From Microbacterium sp. AK031 (lineage in GTDB: Bacteria > Actinomycetota > Actinomycetes > Actinomycetales > Microbacteriaceae), in NCBI RefSeq assembly GCF_024807145.1, contig NZ_JANUCA010000006.1, forward strand, positions 162,754 to 226,753: 64,000 nucleotides of DNA, in the 5' to 3' direction. The notes beneath the pieces were generated by a model. It saw only the letters and a program-made list of their open reading frames with translations, was not told where the DNA came from and searched no databases. Position numbers and translations under genes: made by a program. Below are positions 44,722 through 53,853 of this stretch, piece after piece; the stretch's first letter is position 1, and each line of letters begins with the position of its first letter.

Positions 44722-46023
44722 TTACGCGGGCTGCGATCCACGGCGCCTGCGAGCCCATGCACCGGCGGACTCACTCGAGAGGCACAGCAGCGTGATGGCT
44801 TGGACGGATGCCGTCAGCAGCGTCCAGTCCAGACCGAGCACGGTGCTGCCGTCCAGGTAGTCGATCGCCATGAAGACGATCTGGAGCGTGACCAGCACCA
44901 TCAGCACCGCACGCGATCTGCGACCTCGTCGCAGCACGAGCCAGGCCATGATCAGCTGCCAGAGCAGGAATGATCCGAAGAAGACGAGCAGGAAGACCAG
45001 CACGATCCGTTCATCGACGTCCGCATCGATGAGCAACTGCAAGGAGGCTCCGTCGGTCAGCCAGCCGACCAGTTGGAGGAGCGTGACCAGGACGATGAGA
45101 GTCACCGCAGTGATCACCGACAGCGGCGCTCGGGCGATCTGCCGCGCCGTGCCCTGCTCGGAGTGCATCACAGTCATTGGTTCGGGCGGCGCTACGCCGG
45201 AGACGTCGATGATGGGCAGGTTGCCGTCGGTCACGAACCGGTCTCCGCCACCGTTGCGCGAATGGTATCCGGTGGTGAAGTCGCGGAGCAGGCGAATCCG
45301 CACGGCACCGTCCGCAGCCCGCGCCGTCTCGACCAGGTGATCGCGTTCGACGTCGGTGTTCTGGTCGATGCGATGCGTGACCTGCAATGTGAACAGCGAC
45401 AGGCCCACGTCGGTGTCGTAGGTCGCGGCGCCCAGCCAATCCGCATGGGCGCCGCCGGGAAGCAACCAGCCAGGCGGGCTGTGCCAGAAGCGCACGTGGT
45501 GACGCTGCTTGGGGTTTCCCTCCACCTCCTGCTGGTAGGCGACGTCGTGGCGCCTGCCGAACAGCATGAGCGGCGACACCGGCGCGGTGGAATAGCTGCG
45601 CCGGGTGAGGGTCGACACGATGATGCGCCATGTCGAGGCCGCCGTGATCTCATCCGCACGATGCCAGCCGGCCGAGATCATGACGTGGTCGAGCTGAGGT
45701 CCTGAGCCGTCCACGCCGACGTTGACCGGATCGCCGAGCAGCCCGTCGGTCGTCCGGGTTCGTCCGAAGAAGTAGTCGGGCACGTAGAGGTCGGAGAGCA
45801 GCCGGTGCAGCCGCGGAAGCACCAGGTAGGCGGTGATCGCCCAGATCGGGATGAACCACGCCAGCGCCCACTGCGTCCGCACGCCCTGGATCGCGATGAT
45901 CACGGCCAACCACACCGCGGCCGCCGTGCCGATGAGGAAGGCTGTGCGGTCGACCACCGTCGCGCGGGGCAGCGGCTGCTGCATCTGCAACATCCATCGT
46001 CTGCGGTGCGGCACCTCGTTCAC
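44722..46023 (-). CDS. LssY C-terminal domain-containing membrane protein
   Basis: The 433-residue protein has two N-terminal helices (TAFLIGTAAAVWLAVIIAI, WALAWFIPIWAITAYLVL), an LssYC-type domain with HVMISAGWHRADEITAAST, PLMLFGRRHDVAYQQEVEGNPKQRHHVRFW and LSLFTLQVTHRIDQNTDVERD, then four C-terminal helices from about 290. LssY-like domains occur next to type I secretion in Legionella; the actinobacterial role is unknown. GTG 46023 has GGGGAG at 5 nt. It lies head to head with tRNA-Ser. Confidence 0.85.
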   Translation of the reverse strand: MNEVPHRRRWMLQMQQPLPRATVVDRTAFLIGTAAAVWLAVIIAIQGVRTQWALAWFIPIWAITAYLVLPRLHRLLSDLYVPDYFFGRTRTTDGLLGDPVNVGVDGSGPQLDHVMISAGWHRADEITAASTWRIIVSTLTRRSYSTAPVSPLMLFGRRHDVAYQQEVEGNPKQRHHVRFWHSPPGWLLPGGAHADWLGAATYDTDVGLSLFTLQVTHRIDQNTDVERDHLVETARAADGAVRIRLLRDFTTGYHSRNGGGDRFVTDGNLPIIDVSGVAPPEPMTVMHSEQGTARQIARAPLSVITAVTLIVLVTLLQLVGWLTDGASLQLLIDADVDERIVLVFLLVFFGSFLLWQLIMAWLVLRRGRRSRAVLMVLVTLQIVFMAIDYLDGSTVLGLDWTLLTASVQAITLLCLSSESAGAWARRRRGSQPA

Positions 46024-46127
46024 GCGTTCTCCCCTGCGGATCGGTCAAGGTTTCCCCTCACCCTATGACTCACGGCAGCTGGCGCAGGCGGCATCTGCGA
46101 TCGGATAGACTGTTCAGGTTGTTCCTT

Positions 46128-46212
46128 GGTGACGTGTCCGAGCGGCCGAAGGAGCACGCTTGGAAAGCGTGTGTTGTGCAAGCAACCGCGGGTTCGAATC
46201 CCGCCGTCACCG
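46128..46212 (+). tRNA. tRNA-Ser (anticodon GGA)
   Basis: Class II cloverleaf of 85 nt: acceptor GGTGACG/CGTCACC, D arm TCCGAGCGGCCGAAGGA, anticodon stem CACGC/GCGTG with loop TTGGAAA (GGA, reads TCC), long variable arm TGTTGTGCAAGCAACC, T loop GGTTCGAATCC. Discriminator G; CCA encoded at 46213-46215. TAGACT 17 nt upstream is the likely -10 box. Confidence 0.96.
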
Positions 46213-46220
46213 CCAAATGC

Positions 46221-46253
46221 CTGAAGGCCTCGCGAAAGCGGGGCCTTCAGTCG
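46221..46253 (+). terminator. terminator behind tRNA-Ser
   Basis: CTGAAGGCC pairs with GGCCTTCAG around a CGC-GAAA-GCG inner stem (one extra T/G), followed by TCGTTC. Confidence 0.88.
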
Positions 46254-46261
46254 TTCATTCC

Positions 46262-46864
46262 TCAGGCCGTGAAGCGCTCCCCGTAGCTGCGGCTACCCTC
46301 ATCGGCGGGCAGCCGCTCCATTCCGAGTCGCTCATAGAACGCCGCAGCACCCTCGTTCGCGGGATTCATGCCGAGGTGCAGCCCCTTGACACCTCGGCGA
46401 CGCAGCTCGGCGAAGAGGGTCTCGATGAGCCGACGGCCCAGACCCTGGCCCTGAGTCTCCGGCAGCAGGTCGATGTGCAGATGCGCCGGGTACTGCTCCG
46501 CGTTCGGGTTCTGTCCAGGACCTCGCCGGTACCCGTACTCGATCATCTTCTCCTCCGGGCTTTCGGCAGCATCCGGTCGGGGGAAGCGCTCTGCGAACTG
46601 CGGCCACCACTCATCGCGGAACCACTGCTCGAATGCGTCGGTGTCATCCGTCGCGACGATGTAGCCGATCGCACGGCCGTCGTCGGCCTCGACGACCCAG
46701 CACAGATCGGGATGGCGCTCGACGTAAGGCACCGCGAACAGCAGCCCCCAGAGGTCATCGTCGCTGAACATTCCGGTCGCATCGCCGCCGGCATCCGCCG
46801 TCTTCAGGCAGATCTCGAGCAGCGCCGATCGATCGCCGGCTCGGTAGGGACGGATGCTGGTCAT
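46262..46864 (-). CDS. GNAT N-acetyltransferase
   Basis: The 200-residue protein begins with IRPYRAGDRSALLEICLKTAD and has the acetyl-CoA pyrophosphate loop LLPETQGQGLGRRLIETLFAEL followed by KGLHLGMNPANEGAAAFYERLGMERL, a clean GNAT motif A/B pair. GAGGAGCCGG precedes ATG 46864. The N-terminal part, with YRRGPGQNPNAEQYPAHLHIDLL, resembles acetyltransferases found alone in actinobacteria; the substrate is unknown. The next gene upstream (PAP2) is 18 bp away on the same strand. Confidence 0.93.
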   Translation of the reverse strand: MTSIRPYRAGDRSALLEICLKTADAGGDATGMFSDDDLWGLLFAVPYVERHPDLCWVVEADDGRAIGYIVATDDTDAFEQWFRDEWWPQFAERFPRPDAAESPEEKMIEYGYRRGPGQNPNAEQYPAHLHIDLLPETQGQGLGRRLIETLFAELRRRGVKGLHLGMNPANEGAAAFYERLGMERLPADEGSRSYGERFTA

Positions 46865-46882
46865 GGCCGGCTCCTCACGATG

Positions 46883-47557
46883 TCAGGGTGTCAGGGTGTC
46901 GTCAGTTCCAGGCGCCGACGGCAGAGTCTCATTCGACGCTCGCACCCACCTCAACATGATCGCACCGACGATCAGCACAGTGCCTACTCCGACCAGCATC
47001 CCGCCGAGCGTGTCGCTCAGCCAGTGCACTGAGAGCAGCGTGCGTGAGAATGCCATCGCGATCGTCCAGAGCACACCGAGCAGCAGCACCCAGATCCGAG
47101 GGAACAACAGCATCGCGATCACCGCCATCGTGGCCGCGTTCGCGGTATGCCCCGAGGGGAAGGAACCGTAATCGGAGATCACGAGCATCTCCTGCGGACG
47201 AGCGCGTCCGAACAGGCTCTTGAGCAGTTGCACCACCGCGACGCTCGCGAGCAGCGAGACGACGACGAAGACCGCCGCTCTCCATCGTCTGACGATCAGC
47301 AGCGCGGCCAGGACGACGAGCGGAATCAGATACACCGCGACCCAGTTGCCGCCGACCTGATTCATCACCTCGGAGAATCCCACCAGCAGCGGCGTCTGGA
47401 TGCCGATCATCATCCGGTTCCATCCGCTGTCCACCGCCGACGAAAGATCTGGCCCTGGCGCTGTCATAGAAGCCCCCAGAGCCACGGCTGCCAGCAGTGC
47501 ACCGATGCCCCACCACAGCAGTACGGATCGTCGAGTCATCCGCCCATTCTCACCCAT
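46883..47557 (-). CDS. PAP2-family membrane phosphatase
   Basis: The 224-residue protein has five to six helices and the three PAP2 motifs: LKSLFGRARP (K-x6-RP), PSGHTANAATM, and SRTLLSVHWLSDTLGG. It likely dephosphorylates an isoprenoid or lipid pyrophosphate such as undecaprenyl pyrophosphate, with the active site outside. ATG 47557 is 9 bp after the MFS double stop (TAA TAG); an ATG at 47539 is the alternative, and neither has a good Shine-Dalgarno. CATAAT ends 8 nt before ATG 47557, so a separate start there is possible. Confidence 0.9.
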   Translation of the reverse strand: MGENGRMTRRSVLLWWGIGALLAAVALGASMTAPGPDLSSAVDSGWNRMMIGIQTPLLVGFSEVMNQVGGNWVAVYLIPLVVLAALLIVRRWRAAVFVVVSLLASVAVVQLLKSLFGRARPQEMLVISDYGSFPSGHTANAATMAVIAMLLFPRIWVLLLGVLWTIAMAFSRTLLSVHWLSDTLGGMLVGVGTVLIVGAIMLRWVRASNETLPSAPGTDDTLTP

Positions 47558-47566
47558 GGGCCACTA

Positions 47567-48946
47567 TTATGGCGTGAGCATGCCGACGGTTCGCGGTCGC
47601 ACGATCAGCCACAGTGCGAGTATGCCGACCACCGCACAGCCCACCATCACGGAAGCCATCGTGGTGGCGGTGATGCCCGCACCGACCGAGATGAGCCCGA
47701 CGACGGGCGAGATGATCGCGGCGATGCCGTTGTTGCTCGCGCCGAGGATGGACGCTGCCGTGCCGGCGGCCTTGCCGTGTCGATCGAGCGCGAGCACCTG
47801 CACGCACGGGAACGAGAACCCGCACGCCGTCATGAAAACGAACAGCGGAATGACGGTGCCCCAGAAACCCAGGTCGAGCTGGTCGAAGACGATGATCGCG
47901 GTACCGCTGAGCAGAAGCACCGCGGTGGAGAAGGCGAGAACCCACTGCGGGCCGAAGCGCGCGGCGAGACGCGACGCTGCCTGCACGCCCAGCACGACAC
48001 CGACGGAGTTGACCGCGAACAGCCAGCCGTACTGCTGAGCATTGAGCCCATGCGTCTCCTGAAAGAGGAACGGCGAAGCGGAGAGGTAGGAGAACAGACC
48101 GGAGAAGGTCATTCCTCCGATGACGAGCACTCCGAGGAACACCCGGTCACTGAGAACGCTGCGATAGCGCTGCCAGGCAGTGGTGGTGCCGCGTTCGTGG
48201 CGACGCTCCTTCGGGAGCGTCTCCGGGATGAACAGTACGGCCGACAGCAGCATGACGACTCCGTAGCCGGCGAGCACGACGAAGATGCCGCGCCATGGCA
48301 TGATGCCCAGCAGCCATGATCCGATCAGGGGCGCGGCGACCGGCGCCACACCGGAGACCAGTGCGAGTCGCGACAGCATCACGACCAGCCGGCGCCCACC
48401 GAACAGGTCGCGCACGATCGCCATCGCGACCACGCCACCGGCAGCGGCGCCGATGCCCATGACGACGCGCGCACCTCCCAGCAGCAGCAGATCCGGTGCC
48501 ACGGCGGCCGCGACGCTCGCGAGCACATGCAGCGCTGTGACCGAGATCACGGGAACGCGACGACCGACCTTGTCGGAGAGCGGACCGACGACGAGCTGCC
48601 CCACTGCGAAGCCGATCATCGTGCCGGTGAGCGTGAGCTGGATCGCCGCTGACGTCGTCTGGAAGTCGGATTCCAGCACCGGGAAGGCGGGTAGATACAG
48701 GTCGATCGTGAACGGTCCGAGCGCCGTCAGCGCTCCCAGAAGGATGATGTAGAGCACGCGGCGGCGATGCGGGATCGCATCGCCGGGGTGCAGCATGATC
48801 GGCGCGGTCGCCGGATTCGGTCCGAGCGTGCGTATCGCGCCGGTCGGCGTGCTAGTGCGGATCGTGCCCGTGATGGCACGGATGCTGCCGGTCGGTGTGC
48901 GTTCGAATTCGGGAGTGGGGGCGTCAGAGGGCGATGAATAGTTCAA
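47567..48946 (-). CDS. MFS transporter, Bcr/CflA multidrug-type
   Basis: The 459-residue protein has twelve helices beginning VLYIILLGALTALGPFTIDLYLPAFPVLESDF, with the Bcr motif TGTMIGFAVGQLVVGPLSDKVGRR between helices 2 and 3. Substrates are probably drugs or small amphiphiles. The reading starts at TTG 48946 behind GAGGG and gives a 65-residue cytoplasmic extension with repeated TG-x-IR units (TPTGSIRAITGTIR, TPTGAIRTLG). ATG 48796 would remove most of it but has no ribosome site, so the true start is uncertain. It precedes PAP2 by 9 bp. Confidence 0.88.
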   Translation of the reverse strand: MNYSSPSDAPTPEFERTPTGSIRAITGTIRTSTPTGAIRTLGPNPATAPIMLHPGDAIPHRRRVLYIILLGALTALGPFTIDLYLPAFPVLESDFQTTSAAIQLTLTGTMIGFAVGQLVVGPLSDKVGRRVPVISVTALHVLASVAAAVAPDLLLLGGARVVMGIGAAAGGVVAMAIVRDLFGGRRLVVMLSRLALVSGVAPVAAPLIGSWLLGIMPWRGIFVVLAGYGVVMLLSAVLFIPETLPKERRHERGTTTAWQRYRSVLSDRVFLGVLVIGGMTFSGLFSYLSASPFLFQETHGLNAQQYGWLFAVNSVGVVLGVQAASRLAARFGPQWVLAFSTAVLLLSGTAIIVFDQLDLGFWGTVIPLFVFMTACGFSFPCVQVLALDRHGKAAGTAASILGASNNGIAAIISPVVGLISVGAGITATTMASVMVGCAVVGILALWLIVRPRTVGMLTP

Positions 48947-48990
48947 GATCCCTCAATGCTACTCGCGTCCCTCCCCGGGCGGAGAGCCGC

Positions 48991-50145
48991 TCAGTTGTCG
49001 ATACGGGCGAGCCCCTGCTCGAGGTCGGCGATCAAGTCCGACACGTCTTCGATGCCGACCGACAGCCGCACGACGTTCTCCGCAACGGCGAGCGCGGTAC
49101 CGCGTACCGAAGCATGCGTCATGTCCGGCGGGTAGCCGATCAGCGATTCGACGCCGCCCAACGACTCCGCCAGTTGGAACAGTTCGGTCGACTCGGCGAA
49201 CGCACGAGCGGCATCCGGGCCTGCGGCGAGCGCAAGCGAGAGCATCCCACCGAATCCGCTCATCTGGCGTGCCGCGATCTCATGACCGGTGTGCGAGGAG
49301 AGCCCGGGGTAGAACACCGTCTCGAACTCGGGGCGTGCCGCCGCCCACTCAGCGATGGCCTGGGCGTTCTCGCTGTGCTGGCGCACTCGCACCGCGAGTG
49401 TCTTGATGCCACGGGTCGTGAGCCAGGCGTCCAGCGGCGCGGAGACGGCACCGACCGCGAACTGCTGGAATTTCACCTGGTCGTAGAAGCGGTCGTCGGC
49501 GAACACGACGGCACCGCCGAGCACGTCGGAGTGACCGCCGAGGTACTTCGTCGTCGAGTGCACGACGAGGTCGGCGCCGAGCGCGAGCGGGCGCTGCAGC
49601 GCAGGCGAGGCGAACGTGTTGTCGACCACGACGATGGCGCCGGCGGCATGCGCGATCTCGGCGGTCGCGGCGATGTCGACGATCTTGAGCAGCGGGTTGC
49701 TGGGCGTCTCGAGCCAGACGATCTTCGTCTCAGGACGAAGTGCCTGGCGGATCGCGTCGATGTCCCCGAGTTCGACGGTGGTCGTCTCGATTCCCCACGG
49801 CGCGAGGACCCTGGTGAGCAGGCGGTACGTGCCGCCGTAGACGTCGTTGCCGAGCAGCACGTGGTCTCCCGGTTTCAGGATGCCACGCAGCATCGCGTCT
49901 TCTGCGGCGAGGCCGGAAGCGAAGGACAATGCGCTCGCGCCGCCCTCGAGCGCGGCCAGCTGCGTCTGCAGCGAGTTGCGCGTGGGGTTGCCGGCCCTGT
50001 TGTACTCGTACCCCTCGCGGAAGCCGCCGATGCCGTCCTGCACGTGAGTGGAGGCCTGGTAGATCGGCGGGATGATCGCACCTGTCAGAGGGTCGGGCGC
50101 TTGGCCCGCGTGGATGGCACGGGTGGCGAAGGAGTGGTCGGACAT
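48991..50145 (-). CDS. metB: cystathionine gamma-synthase or gamma-lyase
   Basis: The 384-residue protein has the Cys/Met-metabolism PLP fold: YEYNRAGNPTRNSLQTQLAALEGG, LLGNDVYGGTYRLL, VDNTFASPALQRPLALGADLVVHSTTKYLGGHSD with the PLP lysine K200. Sequence alone does not separate the synthase from the lyase. Together with cbs immediately upstream it could run homocysteine to cysteine (reverse transsulfuration). ATG 50145 is 6 nt after TAGGCT (50152-50157), so it has its own leaderless start despite the 68-bp gap to cbs. Confidence 0.92.
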   Translation of the reverse strand: MSDHSFATRAIHAGQAPDPLTGAIIPPIYQASTHVQDGIGGFREGYEYNRAGNPTRNSLQTQLAALEGGASALSFASGLAAEDAMLRGILKPGDHVLLGNDVYGGTYRLLTRVLAPWGIETTTVELGDIDAIRQALRPETKIVWLETPSNPLLKIVDIAATAEIAHAAGAIVVVDNTFASPALQRPLALGADLVVHSTTKYLGGHSDVLGGAVVFADDRFYDQVKFQQFAVGAVSAPLDAWLTTRGIKTLAVRVRQHSENAQAIAEWAAARPEFETVFYPGLSSHTGHEIAARQMSGFGGMLSLALAAGPDAARAFAESTELFQLAESLGGVESLIGYPPDMTHASVRGTALAVAENVVRLSVGIEDVSDLIADLEQGLARIDN

Positions 50146-50213
50146 GTCCTCAGCCTACGTCCGCCCGCCACGGCATCCGCTCCTGTTACGCCCGGTGACC
50201 CGAGAGCGTCAGA

Positions 50214-51596
50214 TCAGCGCGCGAGGTAGGCGAGCAGGTCCTGGCGGGTGAGAAGCGTGTGCGGCTTGCCGTCTACCGTCACCAGCAGCGCGTCGGCGTC
50301 GGCGAGCGCAGTGCGGGCCTGATCGACGGACGCATGGATGCCGATGAGCGGCATCCGCGCGCCGACATGAGCTCCGATAGCGTCCGTGGGTTTTGCGTCA
50401 CCGCGGAAGAGCAGGTCGAGCAGACCGCGCTCATCGACCGTGCCGACGACCTCGCCCATCATCACGGGCGGCTCCGCGCTGAGCACGACGAGCTGGGACA
50501 CGTCGAACTCGGTCATCATGCTGATCGCGTCGAGCACGGTGTCGCTGGGGTGCGCATGCACCAGGTCGGGGACGGCGTGCTGTCCTTTTCGTAGCGCAGT
50601 GCGCGCATCGAGCACATCTGCGACCGTCTCCCCCTCCTCGACCTCGCTGAACCCGTACGACCGCATCCACGAGTCGTTGAAGATCTTCGACAGGTACCCG
50701 CGTCCGCCGTCGGGGAGGAGCACCACCATCACGGCATCCGCTGGCAGGGTCCTGGCCACGCGCAGCGCGCCGACGACGGCCATGCCGCTGGATCCACCGA
50801 CGAGGATGCCCTCTTCACGCGCGAGTCGGCGGGTCATCGCGAACGACTCCGCATCGTCGACCGCCACGATCTCGTGGGGCACGGTGGGGTCGTACGAACC
50901 CGGCCAGATGTCCTCCCCCACGCCCTCCACGAGATACGGGCGCCCGGTTCCGCCCGAGTACACGCTGCCCTCTGGATCGACGCCGACGATGCGCACCCTG
51001 TCGTCGGAGACCTCCCGCAGGAAGCGGCCGGTGCCGCTGATCGTGCCGCCGGTACCGATGCCGGCGACGAAGTGCGTGACGGCGCCGTCGGTGTCGCGCC
51101 AGACCTCGGGACCGGTCGTCTCGTAGTGGCTGCGCGGGCCGTTCGGGTTCTCGTACTGGTTCGGCTTGAAGGCCCCGTCGATCTCCCGCATGAGCCTGTC
51201 GCTGACGCTGTAGTACGACTCGGGGCTGTCGGCCGGCACCGATGTCGGCGTCATCACGATCTCCGCGCCATATGCGCGCAGCACGTCGATCTTGTCTTCG
51301 CCGACCTTGTCCGGTAGGACGAACACGCACTTGTACCCGCGCTGCTGGGCGACCAGCGCGAGTCCGACGCCGGTGTTGCCGCTGGTGGGCTCGACGATCG
51401 TGCCACCTGGCCGCAACTCGCCGGAAGCCTCGGCCGCATCGATGATGCGCCCCGCGATGCGATCCTTCGAAGACCCGCCGGGGTTCAGGTACTCGAGCTT
51501 GACCAGCACCGTGCACTCCACGCCCTCGGTGACATGCTGCAGTTTCACGAGAGGGGTGTCGCCGACGAGGTCGGCGATGTGCTCGGCGTAGTTCAT
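50214..51596 (-). CDS. cbs: cystathionine beta-synthase with C-terminal CBS pair
   Basis: The 460-residue protein has the PLP domain IADLVGDTPLVKL with K44 in EYLNPGGSSKDRIA, TSGNTGVGLALVAQQRGY, GIGTGGTISGTG and VGGSSGMAVVGA, then two CBS domains (residues 330-460; VPDLVHAHPSDTVLDAISMM, VVGTVDERGLLDLLF). It condenses serine and homocysteine. The order cbs-metB on one strand is the usual actinobacterial arrangement. ATG 51596 is 6 nt after TACCCT (51603-51608): leaderless. No heme domain is present. Confidence 0.94.
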   Translation of the reverse strand: MNYAEHIADLVGDTPLVKLQHVTEGVECTVLVKLEYLNPGGSSKDRIAGRIIDAAEASGELRPGGTIVEPTSGNTGVGLALVAQQRGYKCVFVLPDKVGEDKIDVLRAYGAEIVMTPTSVPADSPESYYSVSDRLMREIDGAFKPNQYENPNGPRSHYETTGPEVWRDTDGAVTHFVAGIGTGGTISGTGRFLREVSDDRVRIVGVDPEGSVYSGGTGRPYLVEGVGEDIWPGSYDPTVPHEIVAVDDAESFAMTRRLAREEGILVGGSSGMAVVGALRVARTLPADAVMVVLLPDGGRGYLSKIFNDSWMRSYGFSEVEEGETVADVLDARTALRKGQHAVPDLVHAHPSDTVLDAISMMTEFDVSQLVVLSAEPPVMMGEVVGTVDERGLLDLLFRGDAKPTDAIGAHVGARMPLIGIHASVDQARTALADADALLVTVDGKPHTLLTRQDLLAYLAR

Positions 51597-51636
51597 GACT
51601 CAAGGGTAGGGCCAGGACCCGGTTCAGCCGACTGCG

Positions 51637-52614
51637 TTACCCCTTCGTCGATCCCGCCAGCAGCCCTCTGACGAAGTACCTCTGCAGGGCGAAGAAGACG
51701 ATCAGCGGAACGATGATCGACACGAACGCGCCGGCGGTCAGGAGGTGCCAGTCGTTTCCGCGCGTACCGGTGATCTCAGCCAGCAGTTTCGTGATCGGTG
51801 CCGCGCCGCCGTCGGCGAACACCAGCGCGACGAGCAGATCGTTCCACACCCACAGGAACTGGAAGATCGCCACAGAGGCGATGGCCGGCATGGTCAGCGG
51901 CAGCACGATCCGGAAGAAGATCTGACCACGCGATGCACCGTCGACTCTTGCGGCCTCGATGATCTCGCCGGGGATCTCCGACATGAAGTTGTGCAGCAGA
52001 TAGATCGCCAGCGGCAGCGCGAACATCGAGTGCGCGAGCCAGACCTGCGCATACCCACCGGCTGCCCCGAGCGGCAGCGTGATCTGCAGGCCGAACAGGT
52101 TCAGGCCGCGCGAGAAGGTGCTCAGCAGCGGAACGAGAGCCATCTGGATGGGCACGATCTGCAGCGCGAAGATGAAGATGAAGAGGAAGTTGCGTCCCTT
52201 GAAGTCGATCCACGCGAACGCATACGCGGCCATGGAGGCGACCATGAGCGGGACGATGGTCGCCGGGATCGTGATCGCGATCGAGTTGACGAACGACTCG
52301 ATCATGGTCAGCTGCGTCGTGCCCGACTGCAGGACGTCGACATAGTTCTCGCCGGTGACCTGCGGGTTGAGGAAGAACTCCCACCAGCCGCTGGATTGGA
52401 TGTCGTCGCGCGGTCGGAATGACGAGATGAAGAGCCCGAGAGTGGGGATCGTCCACAGGACAGCGATGATGATGGATGCGGCGGATGCCCAGGGCCGCGA
52501 GAGCTTCTTGCGCGTGCGTCCTGCAGATGCGTTCAGCTTGCCGCCGGTGGTGATCGCGCGGGTGCTGGTGGGCGTGGAAGTGGGCAGTGCGTTGGACTTC
52601 ACGGTGTCGCTCAT
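51637..52614 (-). CDS. carbohydrate ABC transporter permease (MalG/AglG-type)
   Basis: The 325-residue protein has six membrane helices with a long basic N-terminus, the binding-protein-dependent motif EAARVDGASRGQIFFRIVLPLTMPAIAS (EAA-type coupling loop), and WVWNDLLVALVFADG. It forms the heterodimer with the upstream 379-residue permease. ATG 52614 overlaps that gene by 4 bp. No ATPase is encoded nearby, so a shared MsiK-like ATPase elsewhere is expected, as in many actinobacterial sugar importers. Confidence 0.95.
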   Translation of the reverse strand: MSDTVKSNALPTSTPTSTRAITTGGKLNASAGRTRKKLSRPWASAASIIIAVLWTIPTLGLFISSFRPRDDIQSSGWWEFFLNPQVTGENYVDVLQSGTTQLTMIESFVNSIAITIPATIVPLMVASMAAYAFAWIDFKGRNFLFIFIFALQIVPIQMALVPLLSTFSRGLNLFGLQITLPLGAAGGYAQVWLAHSMFALPLAIYLLHNFMSEIPGEIIEAARVDGASRGQIFFRIVLPLTMPAIASVAIFQFLWVWNDLLVALVFADGGAAPITKLLAEITGTRGNDWHLLTAGAFVSIIVPLIVFFALQRYFVRGLLAGSTKG

Positions 52615-53750
52615 CGGATCTCCCGCTGCTTCTGGATCTGGCGTGCGTTGTAGATGACGATCGGCAGCACGAGGATGAACAGGATGACCGCCAGGGCGGC
52701 GCTTCGACCCGCTTCGAACTTCGAGAACTGCGTGTACATCTCGTTGGCGAGCACCGAGGTCTCGTAGTTACCGGCAGTCATGGTGCGCACGATGTCGAAG
52801 ACCTTCAGCGAGGCGATCGAGATCGTCGTCAGCACGACGATGAGAGCCGGGCGGATGGCGGGTACGGTGACCGAGATGAACCGCTGCCAGGCGTTCGCGC
52901 CATCGAGCTCGGCGGCCTCCAGCAGCTCCATCGGCACACCCTTGATGGATGCGGAGAGGATCACCATCGCGAATCCGGTCTGAACCCAGATCAGCACGAC
53001 GATGAGGAACAGGGTGTTCAGCGGAGGATTGAGCAGGAACTGCTGCGGCTCAGCGCCGAACCAGACGAGAAGTTGGTTGAGAAGGCCGATCTGTTCGAAC
53101 TGCGGGCCGCGGTACTCGTACATGAACCGCCAGATGATGCCGGCGCCGACGAACGAGATCGCCATCGGCATGAACACCAGGACCTTGTAGATCTTCTCCC
53201 CGCGTGTGCGGTCGATGAACACGGCATAGGCGAGTCCGACGATCGTCGACACGGTCGGCACGATCAGCACCCAGACGATCGTGTTGACCACGACGCGGAT
53301 GCCGTCGGGCTGTCCGAATATCCAGGTGTAGTTAGCGAGCCCGACGAAGCTCTTCCCCGACGAGTTCATGAACGATGCCACCATCGTCTGCAACGACGGC
53401 AGGACGAGGCCCACCAGCAGGAGCAGGAACGCCGGCGCCATGAAGGCGACGAGCTGGATCAGGTATCCCTTGCCGGACTTCGAGCGGTAGTCGAGCAGGA
53501 AGAACACCGCTCCCACCACGACGGCGACCCCCATCGCCCAGTAGTAGGAGCGGAAGAACCACACCACCGCGAGCGGGATCAACAGACACATGGCCAAGCG
53601 GATGATGGTGTACATCGTCCCCTGGCGAGGTGCGATGTCTACGAGCAGGAGGATGATGGCCACCACCAGCCCGAAGGCGATGACGACGGCCACCGCCTGC
53701 AGGACCGGCGGCAGCGAGCCGATCCATCCGAAGAATTCGATCGCGGTCAC
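52611..53750 (-). CDS. carbohydrate ABC transporter permease (MalF/AglF-type)
   Basis: The 379-residue protein is longer than usual because of an N-terminal set of two or three helices (LQAVAVVIAFGLVVAIILLLVDI, AMCLLIPLAVVWFFRSYYWAMGVAVVVGAVFFLL) before the six-helix core, which carries LEAAELDGANAWQRFISVTVPAIRPALIV. GTG 53750 follows AAAGGGGA. The extra N-terminal region and the type of binding protein point to the alpha-glucoside (AglF-like) branch; that is inference. Confidence 0.94.
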   Translation of the reverse strand: MTAIEFFGWIGSLPPVLQAVAVVIAFGLVVAIILLLVDIAPRQGTMYTIIRLAMCLLIPLAVVWFFRSYYWAMGVAVVVGAVFFLLDYRSKSGKGYLIQLVAFMAPAFLLLLVGLVLPSLQTMVASFMNSSGKSFVGLANYTWIFGQPDGIRVVVNTIVWVLIVPTVSTIVGLAYAVFIDRTRGEKIYKVLVFMPMAISFVGAGIIWRFMYEYRGPQFEQIGLLNQLLVWFGAEPQQFLLNPPLNTLFLIVVLIWVQTGFAMVILSASIKGVPMELLEAAELDGANAWQRFISVTVPAIRPALIVVLTTISIASLKVFDIVRTMTAGNYETSVLANEMYTQFSKFEAGRSAALAVILFILVLPIVIYNARQIQKQREIR

Positions 53751-53814
53751 GGAGTCCCCTTTACAACAGCGTGCAGATCATCAGCGGTCCATGCGCCGTC
53801 GCAGGGACCGGGAG

Positions 53815-53846
53815 CAGGTGGACCGTCCGAGAAGACGGCCCACCTG
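53815..53846 (-). other. intercistronic hairpin between binding protein and permease
   Basis: CAGGTGGGCCGTC pairs with GACGGTCCACCTG (one mismatch) around a 6-nt loop on the minus-strand mRNA, right after the binding-protein stop codon. No T-run follows, so it looks like an mRNA-stabilising or partial-termination element. Confidence 0.65.
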
Positions 53847-53853
53847 TATCGGG

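Noticed and set aside
50152..51608. SAM riboswitch for metB/cbs
   Set aside because: Both genes have leaderless starts, leaving no 5' leader for a riboswitch.
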